Shown here in pieces: positions 8,699 to 17,916 of a DNA stretch of 64,000 nucleotides (positions within the stretch are counted from its first letter, which is position 1; every line of letters begins with the position of its first letter). The notes beneath the pieces were generated by a model, which saw only the letters and a program-made list of their open reading frames with translations, searched no databases and was not told the origin of the DNA. This DNA comes from Desulfosoma sp. (GTDB taxonomy: Bacteria > Desulfobacterota > Syntrophobacteria > Syntrophobacterales > DSM-9756): contig JBBFKY010000014.1 of NCBI GenBank assembly GCA_037481875.1, positions 1-64,000 of the forward strand. The letters run 5' to 3'. The position numbers were made by a program, and so were the translations under genes.

Positions 8699-9831
8699 TG
8701 CAGAACCAAAGCTCTCACCCGATCCAATTCTGGTCTGCCGATTCCCGGCAGCGGAGGATTATTGAAGGTCTACAACTGGTGGGGCCGGGTCCGGCTGCGT
8801 TTTTTCGGGACGCTTGCAGCCTGATGGCTAATCCTCATCAGCTCGAGAACACAGTCCTTCTCGTGGGGCACCTCTTAAGAGAGCTCGAAAGCGCGCTTCG
8901 TCACATCTTTAGGCCCGTGACCACACGTGGTGCCGGTGGCACACGAGAGTCGGAATGCCAAGAACAACAAAAACAAAAAGAAGAAATACGTGCCATCCTT
9001 CGCTGTCTAGATATCTCTGAGCGTAGTCGTGAGGGGATCGCCTGGTTGAAGCTTGCCACGAATCTTCACAGGTTAGCCCATCGTAAAGGGCTCGACGCGC
9101 CGCGGTCTCTGGAGGATATAAGCGAGATCTGGGATCAGAGCCAGGCTTTGCTGGATGTCCTGATTCAATCCCTACGCACCCGCTTCCTGGACTGGATTCA
9201 CGTACTGGATGAGCTCTTGAAAAAACCGTCGCCAAACAACAACGATCTAAAGAGGATCGCTCAAGAGGTACCAAACAACACCGTCACGCGCCAATACTTC
9301 TTCGACCGCCTCGAAGACCCCAAATGGCTGAATCGGCTTCGGAAAAAAGGCTTCTTCAAACAGCCACCTCCTCCTGTGTTTAACGAAAAAGAAGGAACCA
9401 AGTGGTTTCCACCATGGGCTGAGGGGCGGTACCTGGCTCGCATGGCCCAGCACAAGCCTGAGCTCGTAGCCAAAATCATTCTGGAGATGGACGATACCGA
9501 CAACGCTGCCGTACAAGCGGATCTTTTGGATGCGATGCTCGCCATGCCACCCGAGATTTCGGTCAAGCTCATTGATAAAGCGAAGCGGTACGCGGAGCGT
9601 CCTTTTTTGCAGCTAGTGGACAAACTACCGCAGCTTATTGAGTGTTGGGGAAAGGGTGGTCAGACTGATGAAGCATTAAATCTGGCACGTGTCCTCCTCG
9701 ACGTCCATTCAGAGCGTACAAGCGTAGAAACCGAGGAAATGAGGAGTTCTGGGTCCCTCTGGAGCCGCAAGCGCGCTTCAGTACCGGAAGTTACGCGAGG
9801 ATCCTCAAGGATCACTACCCGGAACTGGTGA
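8698..9831 (+). CDS. unrecognised large helical protein, N-terminal part (frameshifted)
   Basis: This frame starts at ATG 8698 inside the hsdS stop, after GGGGGAG, and gives about 377 residues. The product is hydrophilic and largely alpha-helical in character (LENTVLLVGHLLRELESALRHIF, QALLDVLIQSLRTRFLDWIHVLDELLKK, KPELVAKIILEMDDTDN), and I recognise no family. The last 30 or so residues (from MRSSGSLW on) look like out-of-frame translation. The next frame, read upstream of its annotated start, continues smoothly as NEEFWVPLEPQARFSTGSYA. Insertion of one A in the run at 9736-9740 would restore a single ORF of about 1150 codons. So this is the first third of a disrupted (or mis-sequenced) gene that forms an operon with hsdS. 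Confidence 0.6.
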   Translation: MQNQSSHPIQFWSADSRQRRIIEGLQLVGPGPAAFFRDACSLMANPHQLENTVLLVGHLLRELESALRHIFRPVTTRGAGGTRESECQEQQKQKEEIRAILRCLDISERSREGIAWLKLATNLHRLAHRKGLDAPRSLEDISEIWDQSQALLDVLIQSLRTRFLDWIHVLDELLKKPSPNNNDLKRIAQEVPNNTVTRQYFFDRLEDPKWLNRLRKKGFFKQPPPPVFNEKEGTKWFPPWAEGRYLARMAQHKPELVAKIILEMDDTDNAAVQADLLDAMLAMPPEISVKLIDKAKRYAERPFLQLVDKLPQLIECWGKGGQTDEALNLARVLLDVHSERTSVETEEMRSSGSLWSRKRASVPEVTRGSSRITTRNW

Positions 9832-12146
9832 ACGCTGCCGGTCTTCCTGCGTTAGAGCTCCTCTGTGATCTATTGCAAAAGGCCATTGAGCTCTCCCCAC
9901 GCGGTGACAACAATCTGAAACTTGAAAATGAGTCTTTTAGGAGGCGACCCGACAATGAAGAACATTCGCTGAGTTACGCTGACAATGTGAAGGATGCGCT
10001 TGTTGATGCAGTCCTCGATGCTTTGGGACACATCGTGCCTTCCGGAAAGGCGACTTTAGAAGAGGTTGTCAACGCGCTTGAGCGCCGACACTGGAAAGTT
10101 TTCCAACGCATTGCGCTTTACATTCTGCGAGAGTTTCCTGACCAAGGGAAAGCGCTTGCAGCCGAGAGGCTGACCAATCGAGAGCTGTTCGAAGACATTG
10201 ACGTGCACCACGAATACGTGCTGCTGCTGCGGAAATTTTTCACGCGTCTAAAACCTGAGGACCGTGACACAATCCTTGGATGGATTGATGCCGGCCCAGA
10301 CTTGGAGGAGTCTAAGCAAAAACGAGAGGAGCAGACGGATTTACCCCTATTCGATGACGACATTGCCTACACCCGCGAAACCTGGAAGAGGGATCGGCTG
10401 GCATGGATCGGGCCCGAAAATCTCCCTAAAGAATGGCAGGAACGCTATCAAAGGCTTGTTGAAGAGCACGGAGAGCCGAGGCATGTCGAGTTCCTAATAG
10501 GTTGGAGAGGCCCATATATCGGAGTTCCCAGCCCCAAATCAGTTGAAGATCTCAAAAAGGAGTCAGTTTCAGAGATCGCGGAATTTCTCAGAACATGGAA
10601 TCCCCCGGACACTCGGTTGGGGGAGGCGTCCCGAATGAGCCTGGGCCGAGAGCTATTCTACGCGGTCACGGAAGATCCGGGACGTTTCGCGATTGAAGCG
10701 AACCTTTTCCGAGGCCTAGACTCCACCTATGTTCGATTTTTTTTGTCAGGCCTCGAGGAAGCCCTGAAACACAACAAGACCTTCGAGTGGGAACCGGTTT
10801 TAGATCTATGCACACGGGTGATATCACAGCCATGGGACGCCCCGTGCCGGCGGGCGGAACGAATGGACATCGCCCCCATTTGGGGCCGGACACGAAAGGC
10901 CATCGCGTACTTGCTCATGGAAGGCTTTGGCGATTGTCCGGGCAGTATTCCTATTCGCTTGCGCGAGAAGGTGTGGAACACTCTGAAATCATTGACTGAT
11001 AACCCCGATCCTACACAGAAGCGACAGAGGCGGTGTTGCATTGACTGCAACATGGACCTGGCCAGGCCAGCCATTGACACCACCTGGGGCGCGTTTATGC
11101 ATGCCGTAATGTGCTATGCTTTCTGGGTGCGGCGGCATAGGAGCAAAGAAGAGAACGTGGTGGATCAGGCTCGTGGGGGTTTGAATGAAATGCCTGAGGT
11201 CCGGGAAGTCCTGGATTTCTACCTTGACGCGGTGCACGAGTCGTTCCTGGCCGTGCACAAACTGTACGGCCAGCTGTTCCCCTACCTTGTTCTTTTGGAT
11301 TCCGAGTGGGCACGGGAAAGAGCCGCGAGAATCTTTCCGATCGGCGAAACTGAAGAGGCGTTGTTTAGCGCCGCATGGAACAGTTACTTAACTAAAACTA
11401 GCTGGGTGCCATGTGACGAAGTCCTTGACATTCTCCGAGAACAATACCGCCACGCAGTGCAAAAGATAGGCTACCACGAGGACGACACCCAGCGGCCTCC
11501 TGACCCGGATGAGAGGCTAGCGGAGCACCTCATGAAATTCTACCGGAGCGGCAAACTCTCACTAGAGGACCCGCTGTTTACGGGCTTTTGGGAAAAGGCG
11601 ACCGATAAGCTCAGGGGACATGCGATTGCTTTTATTGGCTCCGCACTGCGTCGAACCAAGGAAGAAATTCCTGAGGATATGCTCCACCGGCTAAAAAAGC
11701 TCTGGGAAATTCGCCTTGCCCAAGCCAAACAGTCCCAGTCCAGGGCCCACATCCTCAAGGAGATGGCTGCCTTTGGCCGGTGGTTTATCTCGGGCAAGTT
11801 CGACGACCACTGGGCTGTGACACAGCTTTTGGAGTCGCTAAAGCTCGGTGGCCGGACAGATTCCGTAGATGTGGTGCTGGTGCATCTTGCACGGACTGCG
11901 GAAAGCTACCCTTTGGAATCAGTGCTATGCCTGAAAATGATTGCTGAATGGGACCGAAACCGTAAGGTTGGAGGGGAGCTTCACGCAAGTCGCGATCGCA
12001 TCCGAAAAATTCTCGAAGTGGCATTGCGGCATCCCAACGTCACGAAAGAAGTAGAGCAGATCATTCAATATCTTTGTAGCTATGGGTTTCTGGAGCTTCG
12101 GGAGCTACTCCCCGTAAACGCCGTGGATATGAACGAAGCAAGTTAG
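9828..12146 (+). CDS. unrecognised large helical protein, C-terminal part (frameshifted)
   Basis: This part has 772 residues from GTG 9828, but coding-like sequence in the same frame extends back to about 9738, so the GTG is probably not a true start. The protein is rich in Trp, Glu and Arg, with repeated helical segments (TLEEVVNALERRHWKVFQRI, ELFEDIDVHHEYVLLLRKFF, YVRFFLSGLEEALKHNKTFE, EVREVLDFYLDAVHESFLAVH), like a helical-repeat scaffold. I see no Walker motif, nuclease motif or membrane segment. A CIDCNMDLARPAIDTT patch near residue 405 is the only cysteine cluster. Together with 8698-9831 it makes a protein of about 1150 residues attached to an hsdS gene. An accessory role in defence is inferred only from this location. 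Confidence 0.6.
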   Translation: MNAAGLPALELLCDLLQKAIELSPRGDNNLKLENESFRRRPDNEEHSLSYADNVKDALVDAVLDALGHIVPSGKATLEEVVNALERRHWKVFQRIALYILREFPDQGKALAAERLTNRELFEDIDVHHEYVLLLRKFFTRLKPEDRDTILGWIDAGPDLEESKQKREEQTDLPLFDDDIAYTRETWKRDRLAWIGPENLPKEWQERYQRLVEEHGEPRHVEFLIGWRGPYIGVPSPKSVEDLKKESVSEIAEFLRTWNPPDTRLGEASRMSLGRELFYAVTEDPGRFAIEANLFRGLDSTYVRFFLSGLEEALKHNKTFEWEPVLDLCTRVISQPWDAPCRRAERMDIAPIWGRTRKAIAYLLMEGFGDCPGSIPIRLREKVWNTLKSLTDNPDPTQKRQRRCCIDCNMDLARPAIDTTWGAFMHAVMCYAFWVRRHRSKEENVVDQARGGLNEMPEVREVLDFYLDAVHESFLAVHKLYGQLFPYLVLLDSEWARERAARIFPIGETEEALFSAAWNSYLTKTSWVPCDEVLDILREQYRHAVQKIGYHEDDTQRPPDPDERLAEHLMKFYRSGKLSLEDPLFTGFWEKATDKLRGHAIAFIGSALRRTKEEIPEDMLHRLKKLWEIRLAQAKQSQSRAHILKEMAAFGRWFISGKFDDHWAVTQLLESLKLGGRTDSVDVVLVHLARTAESYPLESVLCLKMIAEWDRNRKVGGELHASRDRIRKILEVALRHPNVTKEVEQIIQYLCSYGFLELRELLPVNAVDMNEAS

Positions 12147-13041
12147 GCTTTTAAGGTGGTCCTTCAGGAGATCGAGGGTGTTCCCCATGGATTGAACGAG
12201 GAAGATGGACAGGCTCTTCTTGCGTGTAATTCGAAAAAACCCGAATCGACTGACGAAAAGGCAAGGCGCTGGGGATGGTTTTGGAAACCATAGGTTTTGT
12301 AGCCCGATGGTTTTTGATGAGGGCTTCGGTCGATCCTACATCTTTTGGAAAGTCAAGGGCTTTGCCGTATTGGTTTCACGGGCAGGATCAGGCGCCTGAT
12401 GGTGTGCCACGCGATTCGCTCCGAGCACGGCAAGCATTCGAAAGTCGTGGCTCATCAAGCAGTCGGTGCCCTTTGAAGGGGCGAGCCTCCCCTCTGTGCC
12501 GGAATGTTCATCCGAGGTAATGGGCCTCATGCCCGCCTTTTCCCTTCCCGCTGCTTTTCCCTCCGCCGCCCGAGCAAATGGGAATCTCGATTTTTCCATT
12601 AAAGCTTTCGACGCTTTTTGCCGAACAAACAAGTGTGCTCAGTTTCCTCGTCGATGAAAACGAGGGCAGCGCCCTCGAGGTCGCTGAAACATGGACCGAG
12701 GGGCGTGGGGAGGGTTCCCGGTCGACTTAGCAAGGGCCTCAACCTCGTTGAGGAAAATCGAGGAGGGCTGAAGAGACATCGGCACGCAGTGCAACTCGCC
12801 TGGCGGAACGAACTCCCTCTATTTGGACCGCGAAGACGCCACCGTTGCCGACGGGTTGAGCGTCGCCGAAAAGAGACTGGGTCAGGTGCTGCTCGAGCAG
12901 GGACGATTCTTGTGCAGGGCTTAGGCAGAGCGGTGATCAAGATGACGACTGGATCCAAACGAGTTTGGAAAAGGTGATGTGGCTTGGACATCTGGAAACT
13001 CTTTGGTGTGAACCCTTTATTTTTCTCCTGGAGGTGTTTGC
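12147..13041 (+). other. gene-free stretch with decayed sequence
   Basis: No open frame here has a credible start, ribosome binding site and coding-like peptide. Short fragments look like decayed coding sequence. For example, around 12850-12925 a plus frame reads LSVAEKRLGQVLLEQGRFL, which resembles the start of type II secretion/type IV pilus ATPases, but it is closed by stops within a few codons. This is the boundary between the restriction island and the chemoreceptor gene. Confidence 0.5.
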
Positions 13042-15009
13042 ATGAAGGGAAGAGGACAATGGACGATCGGAAAGAGAATCGCTGCGGTGGCGCTGCTTCC
13101 TCTCTTGGTGGTGTTAGGCTTTGCGGGGATCCAAATGAAAGACAAATGGCGGGATGCGACCATTGAACGGCAAATGGACGCCAATGTCCGGCTCATGGCC
13201 GAAACATCCCGGACCCTCACGGTTCTTCAAAAGGAGCGGGGGTTGTCGGCTTTGATGCTTTCCGGAGGAGACGTCAAGGCACAGCTCCAAACCCAACGCG
13301 GAGAATCCGATCAGGCATTCGCCTCCCTATTGAAACTCCTGGATGAAGCCACCATCGCCGAGGGAGCCAAGCGTGCCCTTCGTGCGGCCCGGGAAGATCT
13401 TCGAAGGCTGAGAGATGAAGTGGACCGTGGGGTGGCCTCCGGTGAGAGCTTCAAGGCTTATTCCAAGATCGTGGAAACCATGCTCGATGTCGAAAAAGCG
13501 TGCTCCAATGCTAAAACAACCAAGGGCATCGGCAAGCGGCTGGTGACCGTTTCCCTTCTGGATTTCGCAAAGGAAAATGCAGGGAAGCTTCGGGGATTTG
13601 GATCCTCATTGTTGGCCCGCAACAAGCCTCTTAACGACGGCGAGTTCAAGGCGCTCGTAGAATACCGCGGTGCCTTTCGCGCCAGCCTCGCCAGCCCGGC
13701 CATGGTCCTGTCGAAAAAGGCAGAGGATCAGCTCGCCCGCGTTCAGGAACAGCCGCACTGGAACGAAAGCGAGCGCCTGTTTCTGCAGGTCCTTCATGGA
13801 TCGAGGGACGGAACGTTCGAGGTGGCTCCCAATGCCTTCTTTCAGGTTCTGTCACAGGTGATTCAGGATCTGGACGCGGTCATTGCCTCGGAACTAGCCG
13901 ATATCCTTCGGAGCGTTGAGAAGATTCGCGCGGAGTCGGTGCGGGCGCTGTGGATCTCAGGAGGAGTCCTTGCGGTGTTGTTTTTGGCTATGCTTGTGGT
14001 TTTCTTCATATCCAAAAGGAGCATCATCGGAGCCCTAACGCGTGCTACCACGCTGTTTGAACGTAGCGCCCGGGACCTTCAAGCCTCTGCCACGGAGATC
14101 GCCGTATCGGGGGCGAAACTTGCCGACGGTGCCACCCGCCAGGCCGCATCCCTGGAAGAGGTCGCTTCCGCCATGGAAGAGATGACCGCCACGGTCCGCC
14201 AAAACACGGAAACCGTGAAGAAGTTGGATGGTTTCGCCAAGCTGACGGCGGAGAGTATGAAAACGAGCCACAAGGCGCTGAAGCAGACCGCTCAAGCCAT
14301 GTCGGGGGTTTCAACGACCGGTGCCGAAGCGAGCAAGATCGCCAAGACCATCGATGAAATTGCCTTCCAGACCAATCTTTTGGCGTTGAACGCCGCCGTG
14401 GAGGCCGCTCGAGCTGGAGAAGCCGGAGCTGGGTTCGCTGTGGTCGCCGAAGAAGTCCGAAATCTGGCCATGCGCGCGTCCGAAGCGTCCAGGAGCACTC
14501 AGAAGTTCATCGGGGAAATGATCCAGCAGGTGGAAAACAGCGGGAAACTCATCGGTGAGGCTCTCACATCTTTCTACAAAATGGGTGAAGACGCCAAATC
14601 CGTAACGAATCTGGTGAAAGAAATCGCTGACGCCAGCGCCGAACAGCAAAGAGGGATCGAGCAGATCAATGCGGCCATCCAGGACTTGGACCGCGTCGTC
14701 CAACAGAATGCGGCTAATGCCGAAGAAACGGCGGCGGCTTCCGAGGAATTGAAAACCCTCTCGGGCCAGATTTTCGACCAGACCTTGGAGTTGAAAGCCC
14801 TGGTCGGGGGTTCGAAAGAGGGCGATGCCTCGGGTGGGGTTCCGGTCCCTTCAAAGCCTGAAAAAGGTACCGGGGCTTCGGGATCTCGGGCGAAAGCCGC
14901 CGATGGCCGAACGGCTTCCCGGTCGAACGGATCCTCGAGGTCGTCGAAGAAGGGGCCGCCTTTGAAGGAGGCACCAACGGGAGCGGCCTTGGATTTCGAT
15001 GATTTTTAA
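13042..15009 (+). CDS. methyl-accepting chemotaxis protein with NIT sensor domain
   Basis: 655 residues, starting at ATG 13042 after GGAGG. The first membrane segment (about 11-27, IAAVALLPLLVVLGFAGIQ) is followed by a periplasmic nitrate/nitrite-sensing NIT-type domain (about 45-285) containing RTLTVLQKERGLSALMLSG. The second membrane segment is about 306-325 (GGVLAVLFLAMLVVFFI). The cytoplasmic signalling domain has the conserved hairpin IDEIAFQTNLLALNAAVEAARAGEAGAGFAVVAEEVRNLA, here split as residues about 436-475. Only about 25 residues separate the second membrane segment from the coiled coil, so a normal HAMP domain appears to be missing. The C-terminus is a Ser/Lys-rich linker ending LDFDDF, without an NWETF-type CheR tether. 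It would signal through CheW/CheA to the flagellar motor or another Che-type pathway. No che genes lie nearby. Confidence 0.9.
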   Translation: MKGRGQWTIGKRIAAVALLPLLVVLGFAGIQMKDKWRDATIERQMDANVRLMAETSRTLTVLQKERGLSALMLSGGDVKAQLQTQRGESDQAFASLLKLLDEATIAEGAKRALRAAREDLRRLRDEVDRGVASGESFKAYSKIVETMLDVEKACSNAKTTKGIGKRLVTVSLLDFAKENAGKLRGFGSSLLARNKPLNDGEFKALVEYRGAFRASLASPAMVLSKKAEDQLARVQEQPHWNESERLFLQVLHGSRDGTFEVAPNAFFQVLSQVIQDLDAVIASELADILRSVEKIRAESVRALWISGGVLAVLFLAMLVVFFISKRSIIGALTRATTLFERSARDLQASATEIAVSGAKLADGATRQAASLEEVASAMEEMTATVRQNTETVKKLDGFAKLTAESMKTSHKALKQTAQAMSGVSTTGAEASKIAKTIDEIAFQTNLLALNAAVEAARAGEAGAGFAVVAEEVRNLAMRASEASRSTQKFIGEMIQQVENSGKLIGEALTSFYKMGEDAKSVTNLVKEIADASAEQQRGIEQINAAIQDLDRVVQQNAANAEETAAASEELKTLSGQIFDQTLELKALVGGSKEGDASGGVPVPSKPEKGTGASGSRAKAADGRTASRSNGSSRSSKKGPPLKEAPTGAALDFDDF

Positions 15010-15720
15010 TGAAGGATCCTGCCTGCCTTGATTCATTGCTTTAAGCATGCGATAGAGTGCGGATCAGTTGGTTTTGTATCTTCTCTACCCGCTCTAAAAA
15101 GCCGCCATCCCTTCGGCCCAGGGCGCCACGCAAGGGGTTGCAAAGACGGGAATCGGACGGATGCTCGGGCCGAAAGAGCCCGGTTTCGGCGATGAGGAAG
15201 AAGTATTCCAACTTCACCTTTGACGGGAATCATTGCACTTGGTTTAAGAGGTACGACTTCACGCAGGTGCCGCAACCCTGGCTTTGGGCTTGATCCAGCT
15301 CGGCGACGAGTGGGGCCGGCTTCACGCTTCCACGGGCTAGAAGCGTTGAAGCTTCGGCTGCGGCCAAAGCTCCGGCCGAGACTTCCTTCCGTATCCATGG
15401 TGCTTTGGCAGGTGCCCGCAGCAAACAACCCGGTTCATGAAGTCCAAGGATCTTGGGCTTCTGATCCGTAAGAATTTCCAACATTGTTCCCCCCATAAAT
15501 CTTTCCGATCATCGTCTTGGCTTCCAAAAGAGGATCATGGCAATCCCCGCCATGGGTTTTTACGATGGTGGCACACTTACAGTGCAAAAATCGATCTGTG
15601 CCAAGACCCGCTCTTTGTGATAACTATGTAACAGCTTCCTTGAATGCAGGAGTCTGTTACTTTGCGGTTGGTCGTCGACGCGGGGCCCTTTACAGAACAA
15701 GGCAATGAAGGGAGGAGGAC
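15010..15720 (-). other. intergenic stretch with one doubtful small minus-strand ORF
   Basis: The only candidate gene is a minus-strand frame from ATG 15484 to 15230, preceded by a purine-rich GGGGGGAA. It would give 84 residues starting MLEILTDQKPKILGLHEPG and ending with LVAELDQAQSQGCGTCVKSY, which holds a CxxC. I recognise no family, and the frame could be chance. The rest of the stretch shows no gene. The upstream region of the rhodanese operon lies at its right end. Confidence 0.25.
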
Positions 15721-16815
15721 ATGGCTTTTAGGGAGAGTCCCAGATGGTTGTTGGTTCCCGTTTTCATTATTGCGGGTCTGGTCTGGGCCATGGTTTCAGC
15801 ACCTTCTGCCAAGAATGCTAAAGAAGCCTATCCTTGTCAGGAGTGCCTGGCGACACCTCAGTGGCTTTTGGAACACTCGAAGGATCCCAATGTGGTCATT
15901 GTGGATGTTCGAGAAGATAAAGACCTGGATGGGCGGTTCATTCCTGGGGCTATTCGGCTTCCGTTTCGAAGCTTTCAACGCCATGACACGGTTCGAGGTG
16001 TGGGGGCGGTCTTTGTCGGGGCGATGGAAGCGCAGACGATTCTCGGTCGCGCGGGTATAGCCCGTACGGATACAGTTATCCTTTACGATTCCGTCGCTCA
16101 GGACGGCGGAGCCACGGCGTCCTATGTCTTTTGGGTGCTGGACTACCTGGGGCACCCGTCCAAGCGTATTCTGGAAAGGGGCATCGACGGCTGGGTGGAA
16201 GCCGGAGGAAAGACGGTGACGGAACCTGATCGTCGCGAACCCATTTTCTATCAGGCCCCATCCGAAGAAATTCAAAGGCTGCGCCTGGTGGACGGTCCTT
16301 TTGTTCAAAGCCGCCTAGGGGATTTTTACTACCAAATTCTGGATGTTCGTTCTTCGGAAGAATACCTGGGTGCCCGGCAAACTACGGCCCTTGATGGAAG
16401 TCCGTTGGCTCCGGGCCATATTCCTGGAGCCTTCAACGTGGATTATCGCACCAACTGGCAGGATCCTACTACCAAGGCTCTTCGCTCTTACCCCGAGTTA
16501 CAAAAACTATACGCGGGTTTGGATCCCAATCGTGCCGTCATCGTCTATTGCCATTCTGGACGACGCGCCTCTTTCACTTATTTCGTGCTGCGTCTCATGG
16601 GATTTCAAGACGTACGACTTTATGAAGCTTCATGGAACGAATGGGGAAACCCTCGATTGTATTACCCCGTGGAAACCACGCCTCACCGGCTGGAAGGGGC
16701 TCTTCCCCTGCCGACGGGCATGCCCGCCACGCCGGCAAAATCCCCTCGAGGTGCGAATGACAGCAAGAAAACACAGCCCGCCTCTTCAAGCGGTTACATT
16801 TCTTGCGGAGGATGA
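15721..16815 (+). CDS. exported tandem-domain rhodanese (thiosulfate sulfurtransferase family)
   Basis: 364 residues, starting at ATG 15721 after GGGAGGAGG. An N-terminal hydrophobic segment (about 9-27) looks like a signal peptide or anchor, so the enzyme should be in the periplasm. Two rhodanese domains follow. The first (about 45-165, VVIVDVREDKDLDGRFIPGA) has LYDSVAQDGGAT where a catalytic loop would be, so it lacks cysteine and is structural. The second (about 190-315, QILDVRSSEEYLG) has the active loop YCHSGRRASF with the sulfur-accepting Cys near residue 281. The family transfers sulfane sulfur from thiosulfate or persulfides to acceptors. The two downstream genes encode YeeE/YedE sulfur-compound transporter halves, so the cassette probably handles thiosulfate or sulfane sulfur at the membrane. 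Confidence 0.9.
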   Translation: MAFRESPRWLLVPVFIIAGLVWAMVSAPSAKNAKEAYPCQECLATPQWLLEHSKDPNVVIVDVREDKDLDGRFIPGAIRLPFRSFQRHDTVRGVGAVFVGAMEAQTILGRAGIARTDTVILYDSVAQDGGATASYVFWVLDYLGHPSKRILERGIDGWVEAGGKTVTEPDRREPIFYQAPSEEIQRLRLVDGPFVQSRLGDFYYQILDVRSSEEYLGARQTTALDGSPLAPGHIPGAFNVDYRTNWQDPTTKALRSYPELQKLYAGLDPNRAVIVYCHSGRRASFTYFVLRLMGFQDVRLYEASWNEWGNPRLYYPVETTPHRLEGALPLPTGMPATPAKSPRGANDSKKTQPASSSGYISCGG

Positions 16816-16822
16816 AAGTGCC

Positions 16823-17377
16823 ATGAAGAAAAAAAACCGTCCAAAAAACACAAAGCCTGAGGAAGTGGCGCGGTATTGGCCGGTGCTGCCGGCGGCTTTG
16901 GCCCTGACAGGCATCATTGTTTTCATTTTCGCCAGTTTTGGACCACCGGCGTCTTCCAGCGGGTTCGTGAGCCTTCTCAAAGGCTTTTTGAGTTTCATCG
17001 CTCCCGACTACATCGCTCATAAGGAACACTACAGAATTATTCCAGGGCCGGGTTCCTGGCTTTTTGCCTTTGTTCTCGGCATGGCGGCCGGAGGATACCT
17101 GGGCGGGGTCACGATGGGAAAACCGGTTCGCCATGTCCCGGCCATTTGGGAACGGCGTTTTGGAAATCGGCCGACGCTTCGTTATGCAGCTTCTTTTTTG
17201 GGAGGATTTCTCATCCTTTTTGCGGCTCGCCTGGCCGGCGGGTGCACTCTGGGACTTTTCATTGCCGGATCCACGCAGTTGGCCGTCAGCGGTCTTTATT
17301 TCGGAGTGATCATTTTTGCCGTGGCCATGCTCACCAGTCGCCTAGTGTACGGATCACACAAAGGAGGCAGCCGATGA
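16823..17377 (+). CDS. YeeE/YedE-type sulfur transporter, N-terminal-half subunit
   Basis: I use ATG 16823, 7 bases after the rhodanese stop, because the longer ORF upstream only overlaps the rhodanese in another frame. The 184-residue product has about four hydrophobic segments and the signature RLAGGCTLGLFIAG, in which the conserved Cys of YeeE/YedE (TsuA) transporters sits in a GGC-x-LG context. In well-studied members the two halves form one polypeptide of about 350 residues that passes thiosulfate through a cysteine relay. Here the second half is encoded by the next gene, overlapping by ATGA, so the two subunits should be made in equal amounts and assemble. Confidence 0.85.
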   Translation: MKKKNRPKNTKPEEVARYWPVLPAALALTGIIVFIFASFGPPASSSGFVSLLKGFLSFIAPDYIAHKEHYRIIPGPGSWLFAFVLGMAAGGYLGGVTMGKPVRHVPAIWERRFGNRPTLRYAASFLGGFLILFAARLAGGCTLGLFIAGSTQLAVSGLYFGVIIFAVAMLTSRLVYGSHKGGSR

Positions 17378-17916
17378 CGCAGGTTTTGCTCGGTCTTTTT
17401 TCTGGAATTGCTTTCGGCTTTGTGATTCAGCGGATCGGGGCTACGGATCCCGACGAGATGGCCCGAGCGCACCTCATGAGAGATGGTCGAATTCCTCAGT
17501 TTATGATGTTGGCTGTAGCCTTTTCAGCCCTTGGCCTGGCGGGGCTTCAGGCGGTGGGTGTGGGCCGTATGGTCATTTTACCGACTAGTGTGGTGGCCAC
17601 GGGAACCGCCGCTGTACTTTTCGGGATCGGTTGGGGATTGTGCGGCTATTGTCCAGGAACCTGCTGGGCCGCCGCAGGAGAAGGTCGCCTTGACGCCGTT
17701 TTTGCGCTTCTTGGAGGTCTCGCGGGAACCGCTGTTTTCGCCCATTTCCATGAATGGATCATCCCGGTGCTTTATATGCCCACCAATAAGGGACCACTGA
17801 GCCTGGAAGACTGGGTGGGAAACCGATACGTTGCCGCCTTTGGGCTTGCCTTGGTTTTTGCCGCCGCGGCCTGGGGCATCGGCAAGATCTGGAAGGACGG
17901 TATTAGGGATGCTTAA
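17374..17916 (+). CDS. YeeE/YedE-type sulfur transporter, C-terminal-half subunit
   Basis: 180 residues from ATG 17374, which overlaps the previous stop as ATGA and follows AAGGAGG. The conserved motif GIGWGLCGYCPGTCWAAAGEGRLDA (about residues 84-108) supplies three cysteines expected in the second half of YeeE/YedE transporters. About five membrane segments are visible, and the last one ends just before the C-terminus. With the preceding gene it completes a thiosulfate/sulfur-compound permease. The next gene starts inside its 3' end. Confidence 0.85.
   Translation: MTQVLLGLFSGIAFGFVIQRIGATDPDEMARAHLMRDGRIPQFMMLAVAFSALGLAGLQAVGVGRMVILPTSVVATGTAAVLFGIGWGLCGYCPGTCWAAAGEGRLDAVFALLGGLAGTAVFAHFHEWIIPVLYMPTNKGPLSLEDWVGNRYVAAFGLALVFAAAAWGIGKIWKDGIRDA

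Noticed and set aside
12147-13041. Short frames considered as transposase remnants at the edge of the restriction island
   Set aside because: No catalytic motif, terminal inverted repeat or target duplication could be recognised.
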